Source: Rubrivivax sp. (GTDB lineage: Bacteria; Pseudomonadota; Gammaproteobacteria; Burkholderiales; Burkholderiaceae_C). From it: a DNA stretch of 37,843 nucleotides. The notes below the pieces were generated by a model that saw only the letters and a program-made list of their open reading frames with translations, had not been told where the DNA came from and made no database searches. How positions within the stretch are numbered: position 1 is the first letter of the stretch; every line of letters starts with the position of its first letter. Both the position numbers and the translations under genes were made by a program. This document shows, one piece after another, positions 14,053 to 20,476 of the stretch. The stretch spans positions 1 through 37,843 of the forward strand of contig JAEUPH010000235.1 in the NCBI GenBank assembly GCA_016790395.1, read 5' to 3'.

Positions 14053-16323
14053 ATGTCCCCGGCCCCCTGGAGCTACACCGTCTCGGTCCGCGAGCTTTGC
14101 GAGTTCACCGCCAAGCGCGGTGACCTGGACCGCCGCTTCACGCCCTCGGCCACGGCGCTGGAAGGGCTGATGGGGCAGAACACCGTGGCCCAGCGCCGCG
14201 GCCCGGACTACGAGACCGAGATCGCGCTGGAGACCACCTGCGGCCCGCTGCGCGTGCGCGGCCGCGCCGACGGCCACGACCCGCGGCGGCGCAGCCTGGA
14301 AGAGATCAAGACCATCCGCGGGCAGCCGGACGACATCCCCGCCAACCGCCGGCAGCTGCACTGGGCGCAGCTGCAGACCTATGGCGCGCTGTTCTGCCGC
14401 GCGCGCGGGCTTCCCGAGATCGCGCTGGTGCTGGTGTACTTCGACGTCGCGAGCCAGACCGAGACCGAGCTGCGTCAGATCTTCGGCGCCGAAGAGTTGG
14501 AGGAAGCGCTGTCGGCACGTTGCGCGGCCTTCCTGGCCTGGGCGCAGCAGGAAGCCGAACACCGCGCGGCGCGCGACGCGGCACTGCAGGCGCTCGCGTT
14601 TCCGCAAGCGGCGTTCCGCGCCGGCCAGCGCGACCTCGCCGAGGCCGTCTACCGCACGGCCGCCCACGGGCGCAGCCTGCTGGCCCAGGCGCCCACGGGC
14701 ATCGGCAAGACCGTGGGCACCTTGTTCCCGCTGCTGCGCGCCATGCCGCTGCACGGCATCGACAAGCTGGCCTACCTCACCTGCAAGGGCACAGGGCGGC
14801 TCACCGCGCTGGAAGCGCTGGGCGACCTGCGCGCGGGCACGGCCGGCCAGGCGCTGCGCGTGCTGACCCTGGTGCCCAAGGACGAAGGCTGCGAGCACCC
14901 GGACAAAGCCTGCCACGGTGACGCCTGCCCGCTGGCCCGCGGCTTCTACGACCGCCTGCCCGCCGCCCGCCAGGAAGCCGTGGCACTGGGCTGGCTGGAC
15001 GCGGCGGGCCAGCGCCAGATGGCCCTGCGCCACGGCGTCTGCCCCTACTACCTGGGCCAGGAACTCGTGCGCTGGGCCGACGTGCTGGTGGGCGACGTGA
15101 ACCACCTGTTCGACATGCAGGGCCTGCTGTGGGGCCTGAGCCAGGCGCTCGACTGGCGGCTGGCGGCGCTGGTGGACGAGGCGCACAACCTGGTGGACCG
15201 GGCACGGCAGATGTACAGCGCCGAGTTGCGCCTCGGGCCGCTGCGGGCCGCGGCGCAGGCCGCACCCGGCGCCGTGAGCGGCCCGCTGGCGGCGCTGGTG
15301 CAGGCCACCGAAGAGCTGGTCAAGGAACAGGCAGCGCCCTACGAGGTGCTGGAGACCGTGCCCGAGGCCTTCGCGCAGGCCTTGCAGGCCGCGGCCGGCG
15401 CGCTGTCGGAGCACTTCCACCAGCACCCCTTGAGCGTGGGTGCGCTCCTGGACTTCCACTTCGAGCTGCAGCGCTTCCTGCGGCTGGTGGAGGCCTTGAG
15501 CGATCACTCGCTGTTCGACGTGCAGGCCCTCGCCGAGGACGCCGCGCTGGGCGTGCGCAACGTGGCACCGGCCTGCTTCCTGCGGCGGCGCTTCGAGGCC
15601 CTGCACAGCGTCACGTTGTTCTCGGCCACGCTGTCACCGCCGGACTACGCCATCCAGCTGCTGGGTCTGCCGCAGAACACGGCCTGGATCGACGTGCCGC
15701 CGGCCTTTCCCGCGGAGCACCTGAGCGTGCACGTCGCCGACGGCATCTCCACGCGCTACGCCCACCGCGAACGCTCGCTGCGACACCTCGGCGCCGTGAT
15801 GGGCCGGCAGTTCGACGCCCACCCGGGCAACTACCTCGCGTTCTTCAGCAGCTTCGACTACCTGGACAAGGCCGCCGCGCTGCTGGCCAGGCTGCGGCCG
15901 GACATCCCGCAATGGCGACAGCAGCGGCGCATGGACAGCGCCGCGCGCGCCGGGTTCCTGGCGCGCTTCCAGCCCCAGGGCCAGGGCATCGGGTTCGCGG
16001 TGCTGGGCGGCGTGTTCGCCGAAGGCGTGGACCTGCCGGGCCCGCTGCTCATCGGCGCCTTCATCGCCACGCTGGGGCTGCCGCCCGTGTCGGTGATGCA
16101 GGACCACGTGCAGGCCCGGCTGGACAAGCTCTTCGGCGTCGGCCACGGCTACGCCGATCTCGTGCCGGCGATGCAGCGCGTGGTGCAGGCGGCCGGCCGC
16201 GTGCTGAGGACGCCCGATGACCGCGGCTGGCTGTGGCTGCTGGACGACCGCTACCGCCGGCCGGAGGTGGTGGCGCTGCTGCCGGCGTGGTGGGACGTCC
16301 GGGGCCCGGCCTCCGCGCGCTGA
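14053..16323 (+). CDS. PD-(D/E)XK nuclease fused to DinG/XPD-type Fe-S helicase
   Basis: 756 aa. Residues 1-180 hold a RecB/Cas4-like nuclease domain: RGRADG with Asp73, then LEEIKT (Glu84-Ile-Lys86) and the HWAQLQTYG helix with its conserved Gln/Tyr. The rest is a superfamily 2 XPD/DinG-like helicase: Walker A APTGIGKT at about 213-220, four cysteines suitable for a 4Fe-4S cluster (Cys280, 287, 292, 330), DEAH at 375-378, then SATLSP, the FFSSFDYLDKA region, GGVFAEGVDLPG and a QAAGRVLR motif VI. Such proteins unwind DNA 5' to 3' in repair. The fused nuclease suggests coupled unwinding and cutting. Start 14053 is chosen from the upstream GACAAT; 14035 would add six residues. It is divergent from the catalase-like gene. 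Confidence 0.88.
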   Translation: MSPAPWSYTVSVRELCEFTAKRGDLDRRFTPSATALEGLMGQNTVAQRRGPDYETEIALETTCGPLRVRGRADGHDPRRRSLEEIKTIRGQPDDIPANRRQLHWAQLQTYGALFCRARGLPEIALVLVYFDVASQTETELRQIFGAEELEEALSARCAAFLAWAQQEAEHRAARDAALQALAFPQAAFRAGQRDLAEAVYRTAAHGRSLLAQAPTGIGKTVGTLFPLLRAMPLHGIDKLAYLTCKGTGRLTALEALGDLRAGTAGQALRVLTLVPKDEGCEHPDKACHGDACPLARGFYDRLPAARQEAVALGWLDAAGQRQMALRHGVCPYYLGQELVRWADVLVGDVNHLFDMQGLLWGLSQALDWRLAALVDEAHNLVDRARQMYSAELRLGPLRAAAQAAPGAVSGPLAALVQATEELVKEQAAPYEVLETVPEAFAQALQAAAGALSEHFHQHPLSVGALLDFHFELQRFLRLVEALSDHSLFDVQALAEDAALGVRNVAPACFLRRRFEALHSVTLFSATLSPPDYAIQLLGLPQNTAWIDVPPAFPAEHLSVHVADGISTRYAHRERSLRHLGAVMGRQFDAHPGNYLAFFSSFDYLDKAAALLARLRPDIPQWRQQRRMDSAARAGFLARFQPQGQGIGFAVLGGVFAEGVDLPGPLLIGAFIATLGLPPVSVMQDHVQARLDKLFGVGHGYADLVPAMQRVVQAAGRVLRTPDDRGWLWLLDDRYRRPEVVALLPAWWDVRGPASAR

Positions 16324-16331
16324 GGCGGCGA

Positions 16332-16919
16332 TCAGCCGGCCGCGTCGAAGGCCTGGCGGAGCCAGCCCAGCAATTGGGCATCGATCTCCGCCTCGCTCTG
16401 GATGCGCGTGGTGGCGTTGCACATGCTGCCCGCGGGCTGCACCTTCAACCGCGCGTGGGCCGGCAGGTCCTTGGCGTTGAGGCCGATTTCGATGCTGTCC
16501 TTCGTGGCCGGCCCCACCATCGCGAACTGCTTCTTGCGGCGCAGGCTGACATAGGACTTCTTGGGTGCCTCCTCGAAGCTGCCGAAGGCCCGGAGCTTCG
16601 ACATCACCGCTTCATGGAGCGGCCGCAGCCCGGCCTTGGCGCCGACGTAGATGGCCTCGAGCGCGTCGCCACCGGCCGCCGGGGCCACGGCGGCCGGTGC
16701 ACCGGCGCCCAGGTCGGGCACCGGCTTGTCGAAGAAGAGCGCCACCGTGTTGGCGTCGCCGTAGCCGAGCTTGAAGTGCTCCATCAGCCAGCTGCGCCGG
16801 TCGCTGTGCCGGGCGGCGCCGCTGGCGGCCACGGCGGCGTGCAGCTCGGCGATGGTCTTGCCGGTGCGGGCCTGGATGTTCCTGAGCTGCGTGAGCGTGG
16901 CGGCGGCGGGGTCGGCCAT
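16332..16919 (-). CDS. DUF4287 / DUF5655 domain protein
   Basis: 195 aa. The N-terminal half (about 5-75) fits DUF4287, with KTIAELHAAVAASG, SWLMEHFKLGYGDANTVAL. The C-terminal half (about 100-190) fits DUF5655, with LRPLHEAVMSKLRAFG, PKKSYVSLRRKKQFAMVGPATKDSIEIGLN. Both are small uncharacterised domains common in soil bacteria; the second is distantly linked to transport or restriction accessory proteins, but no activity is established. Start ATG 16919 has AAAGGA 8 nt upstream. It converges on the helicase; the stops of both lie in a weak 5-bp inverted repeat (16319-16323 with 16332-16336). Likely cytoplasmic and soluble. Confidence 0.8.
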   Translation of the reverse strand: MADPAAATLTQLRNIQARTGKTIAELHAAVAASGAARHSDRRSWLMEHFKLGYGDANTVALFFDKPVPDLGAGAPAAVAPAAGGDALEAIYVGAKAGLRPLHEAVMSKLRAFGSFEEAPKKSYVSLRRKKQFAMVGPATKDSIEIGLNAKDLPAHARLKVQPAGSMCNATTRIQSEAEIDAQLLGWLRQAFDAAG

Positions 16920-17045
16920 GGCGGGATCCTTTCGGGCGGGGCCCAGGCCCCGATGGTGCCCGCGCGGCGGAAAGCGCCCCACGGGGAACTCCCGCAGGCG
17001 GGCCGCGAAACGGACCACCCCGCCCGTGCCGCGGCCGATCGGTGC

Positions 17046-17051
17046 TACGGT
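17046..17051 (+). promoter_or_regulatory. -10-like hexamer TACGGT, leaderless start of mmuM
   Basis: TACGGT fits TAnnnT and ends 6 nt before GTG 17058, with no ribosome site. A 6-bp inverted repeat (17040-17045 with 17053-17058) encloses it and takes in the G of the start codon. Confidence 0.35.
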
Positions 17052-17057
17052 CGCACC

Positions 17058-17999
17058 GTGAACGCCCACGATCCCATTGACCGCTGGCTGCAGCAGCGGC
17101 CCCATCTGGTGCTCGACGGTGCACTGGCCACCGAGCTGGAGCGCCGAGGCGCCGACCTGCGCGACGCGCTCTGGTCGGCGCGCCTGCTGATCGAGCAGCC
17201 CGGGATGATCCGCGCCGTGCACCTGGACTACTTCCGGGCCGGCGCCGACGTGGCCACCACCGCGAGCTACCAGGCCAGCTTCGAGGGCTTTGCGCGGCGC
17301 GGCCTCTCGCACGAGGATGCGGCGGCGCTGATGCGCCTGTCGGTGCGGCTGGCCTGCGAGGCCCGCGACCAGGCGCTGGCCGAACGCGCACCGGCCGATG
17401 CCCGGCCGGCGCCGCTGGTGGCGGCCTCGGTCGGACCTTACGGCGCGGTGCTGGCCGACGGCTCCGAGTACCGCGGCCGCTACGGCCTGGACGAGGCGGC
17501 GCTGTTGAACTTCCACCGCCCGCGGCTGCAACTGCTGGCCGCCAGCGGCGCCGACCTGCTGGCCTGCGAGACCCTCCCCTGCATCGCCGAAGCCCGCGCC
17601 CTGGCGCGCCTGATGGACGAGGCCGGGACACGGGGCTGGATCAGCTTCAGTGCCCGCGACGGCGGCCACGTCTGCGAAGGCGACAGCATCGAAGACGCCG
17701 TGGCGGCGGTGCAGGGCTTCGACAGCGTGGTGGCGATCGGCGTGAACTGCACCCCCCCGCAGCACGTGGCCGAGCTGCTGGTGCGGGCGCGCACGCGCAC
17801 CGCCAAGCCGCTGCTCGCCTACCCCAATGCCGGCGAAACCTGGGACGCCCGGGCCAAGCGCTGGCTGCCCGCGGCCGAGTGCGCGCATCGGCCCTTCGAG
17901 GACCTGGCCATGGACTGGGCGGCAGCCGGCGCCCGCCTGATCGGCGGCTGCTGCCGCACGGGCCCGGCGCAGATCGCCGCGCTTGCCGGGCGCTGGTGA
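17058..17999 (+). CDS. mmuM: homocysteine S-methyltransferase
   Basis: A 313-aa zinc-dependent methyltransferase that makes methionine from homocysteine, usually with S-methylmethionine or SAM as donor. It shows the barrel start LDGALATELERRG, the TTASYQASFEGF motif, ASVGPYGAVLADGSEYRG, the VNCTPP cysteine, and the C-terminal IGGCCRTGP. These three cysteines are the zinc ligands of the family and all are present. Length is typical. GTG 17058 starts the conserved region; no better start is in frame. No permease (mmuP) gene is adjacent, so the substrate may come from another importer or from SAM repair. The 138-bp gap upstream separates it from the divergent DUF4287 gene. Confidence 0.92.
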   Translation: MNAHDPIDRWLQQRPHLVLDGALATELERRGADLRDALWSARLLIEQPGMIRAVHLDYFRAGADVATTASYQASFEGFARRGLSHEDAAALMRLSVRLACEARDQALAERAPADARPAPLVAASVGPYGAVLADGSEYRGRYGLDEAALLNFHRPRLQLLAASGADLLACETLPCIAEARALARLMDEAGTRGWISFSARDGGHVCEGDSIEDAVAAVQGFDSVVAIGVNCTPPQHVAELLVRARTRTAKPLLAYPNAGETWDARAKRWLPAAECAHRPFEDLAMDWAAAGARLIGGCCRTGPAQIAALAGRW

Positions 18000-18076
18000 C
18001 GGCCGGCCGGGCCGACATCGACTTGCTTGCTTCAGGTCATGGCGCCCGCGCAGCGCGGCGCTAAGCTGTCCCCATC

Positions 18077-18442
18077 ATGCGTCGGCTGATCCTCGTCCTG
18101 TTCGCCTTGGCCCTGATGGGCCAGGGTGCGCTGGCGTCGCTGGCACCTGGCTGCCTGGCGGACCCCTGCTGCGCCGAAGAAGCCTCCGCACCCTGGGACA
18201 GCCTGGCGCCGGTGCGGGCGGACGACGCCGCCGCGTCCCACGTCCCCTGCGACGCGGCCGACGCACCCTGTGGACAGGACGGCTGCCACTGCCACGAGGC
18301 GGCCTTCACGGCGCTGCTGGTGGCGGTGCCGGTGCTGCCACCGGCCGGCAAGGCGCCCATCGTGTCGGCGCCTTACCTGCAACCATCGGCCCAGCACGTG
18401 CCCGACAGCCCACAGCGGCCACCCCGCGCCGGCGCTCGCTGA
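18077..18442 (+). CDS. small secreted Cys/His-rich protein, unknown
   Basis: 121 aa with a clear signal peptide (MRRLILVLFALALMGQGALA). The mature part has Cys26, Cys31, Cys32, Cys58, Cys65, Cys70 and Cys72, the last in CHCHE, a likely metal or heme-like binding cluster, followed by a hydrophobic stretch (AAFTALLVAVPVLPP) and a Pro-rich tail. It resembles in layout the DUF2946/CopL-type small proteins of copper and metal gene clusters, but I cannot confirm membership. A TAAGCT hexamer (18062-18067) ends 9 nt before the ATG. The two thiol-redox genes that follow suggest it may be a thiol or metal client of that system. It is separated from them by 109 bp. Confidence 0.6.
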   Translation: MRRLILVLFALALMGQGALASLAPGCLADPCCAEEASAPWDSLAPVRADDAAASHVPCDAADAPCGQDGCHCHEAAFTALLVAVPVLPPAGKAPIVSAPYLQPSAQHVPDSPQRPPRAGAR

Positions 18443-18551
18443 GCCCGCCACATGGCGGCGCCAGGCCGCTCCGCGCGGCCCCGAGCGCCCGCCCCGACCC
18501 CTTGTTCCGACCTGACGGGCGCCGCAGACGCGGCCGCCCACGGAGTTCCCC

Positions 18552-19277
18552 ATGAGCCGCAAGACCCAGAAAAGCCACAGCCCCGCCGAAGCCTCTCCGG
18601 CCCCAGCCGCGCCGGCGCCCGCACCGGACCGAAGCCGCAGGAACCTCTTCATCGCCGCAGGCGCCACGGCGGCCATCGTCGCGGGCGGTGGCGTGGTGTT
18701 CCTCGGCCGCGGCAGCGACGAGGAAGACGCCCGCATGGCGCAACGGCCCGGCCTGGTCAACCCGCAGGCGCCGACGGTGGGCGACGCCGCCGCCAAAGTG
18801 CAGATCGTGGAGTTCCTGGACCCCGCCTGCGAAACCTGCGCGGTCTTCTACCCCATCGTCAAGCAGGTGCTGGCCGAGCACCCGGGGAAGATCCGCCTGA
18901 GCCTCCGCCACGTGCCCCTGCACCCGGGCGCCGACTACGTGGTGGCGCTGCTGGAAGCCAGCCGCAAGCAGGACAAGTACTGGCCCACGCTGGAGACCCT
19001 GCTGAAGACGCAGGACCGCTGGGTGATCCGCCACGTGGTTCAGCCGCAGGGCGCGCTGGCCGTGCTGGAAGGCTCGGGGCTGGTCTGGGACCAACTCGCC
19101 CTGGACATGGCTTCGGACGAAGTGAAGCAGCGCGTGGCACGCGACCGCGCCGACGCCGCCCTGCTGGGCGTGAAGCAGACGCCCGAGTACTTCGTCAACG
19201 GCCGCCAGATGGACAGCTTCGGCCGCCAGCAGTTGCTGGACCTCATCGACCGGGCGCTGCGGAGGGCCTACCCGTGA
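18552..19277 (+). CDS. membrane-anchored DsbA-family thiol oxidoreductase (CETC)
   Basis: 241 aa. A short, Pro/Ala-rich cytoplasmic start is followed by one membrane anchor (about 32-52) and a periplasmic thioredoxin-like domain with active site Cys93-Glu-Thr-Cys96 and the cis-proline at KQTPEYFVNG (Pro211). DsbA/BdbD-type proteins oxidise, reduce or isomerise periplasmic disulphides. The FLDPACETC and FVNG context is like the BdbD/DsbG-type group. Start ATG 18552 has GGAG upstream. Its stop overlaps the GTG of the next gene by 4 bp, so it is translationally coupled to the CcdA-like fusion, which could supply it with electrons. Whether it acts as oxidase or reductase cannot be told from sequence. 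Confidence 0.88.
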   Translation: MSRKTQKSHSPAEASPAPAAPAPAPDRSRRNLFIAAGATAAIVAGGGVVFLGRGSDEEDARMAQRPGLVNPQAPTVGDAAAKVQIVEFLDPACETCAVFYPIVKQVLAEHPGKIRLSLRHVPLHPGADYVVALLEASRKQDKYWPTLETLLKTQDRWVIRHVVQPQGALAVLEGSGLVWDQLALDMASDEVKQRVARDRADAALLGVKQTPEYFVNGRQMDSFGRQQLLDLIDRALRRAYP

Positions 19278-20476
19278 TCACCCCGACGTCTTGCCGCCGC
19301 CTCCTGCTGCGCCTGACCCTGGGCCTGGCCCTGGGGCTGGCCGCATGGGCCGGCGCCCTGGCGCAGGAAGCCGCGCAGCGCATGGAAGTCTTCGTGCGCG
19401 AGGGCTGCCCGCACTGCGCCAAGGCCGAGGAGTTCCTGAAGGGCCTGGCGCAGCAGCGGCCCGCGCTGGAGATCGTCATCCGCGACGTCTCCAAGGAGCC
19501 GGCCGCGATGCAGCGCCTGCAGGACATCGCACGCGAGCAGCAGAGCGGCAACGCGCGCGTGCCGGCCTTCTTCGTGGGCGGGCAGCTCATCTTCGGCTAC
19601 TCCGAGGAAGCCTCCACCGACCGGCTGATCCTGGGCGCGCTGCAGGGCCGCCGGGCGCAGCCCGCGGCCGGCGCGGCTTCGGCCGCCGACGCCACCAGCT
19701 GCGCCCTGCAGGAGGCCTCCACCTGCAAGGCCGAAGTGCCGCCGGACGAGGACTTCCAGGTCACGGTGTTCGGCCGCACCGTGACGCTGGACGACGTGGG
19801 CCTGCCCGCCTTCACCATCGCCATGGGCCTGCTCGACGGACTGAACCCCTGCTCGATGTGGGTGCTGATCCTCATGATCTCGCTGCTGGCCACGCTGAAC
19901 GACCGCAAGCGCATGCTCGCCATCGCCGGCACCTTCGTGCTGGTGGAGGGCATCGCCTACTTCGTGTTCATGGCGGCCTGGCTGAACCTGTTCCTGCTGA
20001 TCGGCCTGTCGCGGGCTTCGCAGCTGGCCATCGCGGCCATCGCCATCGTCGCCGGGCTGATCAACATGAAGGACTTCATCGCGCCCGGCGTGGGCGTGTC
20101 GCTGTCGATCCCGGACCAGTCCAAGCCCGGCATCTACGCGCGCATGCGGGCCATCCTGCAGGCCAGGAGCCTGCCGGCGGCCATCGTCGGCGTCATCGTG
20201 CTGGGGCTGCTGGTGCAGGTGGTGGAGTTCCTGTGCACCTCGGGCTTCCCCGCGCTGTTCACGCGCATCCTCACCTTGCGGCAGCTGGACTCGGCCAGCT
20301 ACTACGGCTATCTGCTGCTCTACAACGCGGCCTACATGTTCGACGACGTCGTGGTGCTGGCCATCGGCGTCACCACGCTGTCCAACCGTCGCCTGCGCGA
20401 GAAGGAGGGCCGCTGGCTCAAGCTGCTCAGCGGCGTGGTGATGGTCGGGCTGGGCGTTTACCTGATCGTCAGTTGA
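19274..20476 (+). CDS. periplasmic CPHC thioredoxin fused to CcdA/DsbD-like transporter
   Basis: 400 aa, starting at GTG 19274 inside the previous gene's end. A signal sequence (about 1-30) precedes a glutaredoxin/thioredoxin-like domain with Cys45-Pro-His-Cys48 and its cis-Pro at ARVPAFFVGG. A linker with Cys143 and Cys151 leads to about six membrane helices. These carry Cys193 in GLNPC and Cys321 in EFLCTSGFP, placed like the two transmembrane cysteines of CcdA and DsbD that relay electrons from cytoplasmic thioredoxin. So one polypeptide should take electrons across the membrane and pass them to its own periplasmic domain and on to the DsbA-like neighbour. The stop overlaps the convergent GGDEF-EAL gene by 8 bp. 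Confidence 0.87.
   Translation: MITPTSCRRLLLRLTLGLALGLAAWAGALAQEAAQRMEVFVREGCPHCAKAEEFLKGLAQQRPALEIVIRDVSKEPAAMQRLQDIAREQQSGNARVPAFFVGGQLIFGYSEEASTDRLILGALQGRRAQPAAGAASAADATSCALQEASTCKAEVPPDEDFQVTVFGRTVTLDDVGLPAFTIAMGLLDGLNPCSMWVLILMISLLATLNDRKRMLAIAGTFVLVEGIAYFVFMAAWLNLFLLIGLSRASQLAIAAIAIVAGLINMKDFIAPGVGVSLSIPDQSKPGIYARMRAILQARSLPAAIVGVIVLGLLVQVVEFLCTSGFPALFTRILTLRQLDSASYYGYLLLYNAAYMFDDVVVLAIGVTTLSNRRLREKEGRWLKLLSGVVMVGLGVYLIVS

Noticed and set aside
17040..17058. 6-bp hairpin at the mmuM start as a possible riboswitch.
   Set aside because: Too short and without any SAM- or cobalamin-riboswitch features; it is more simply a promoter-proximal inverted repeat.
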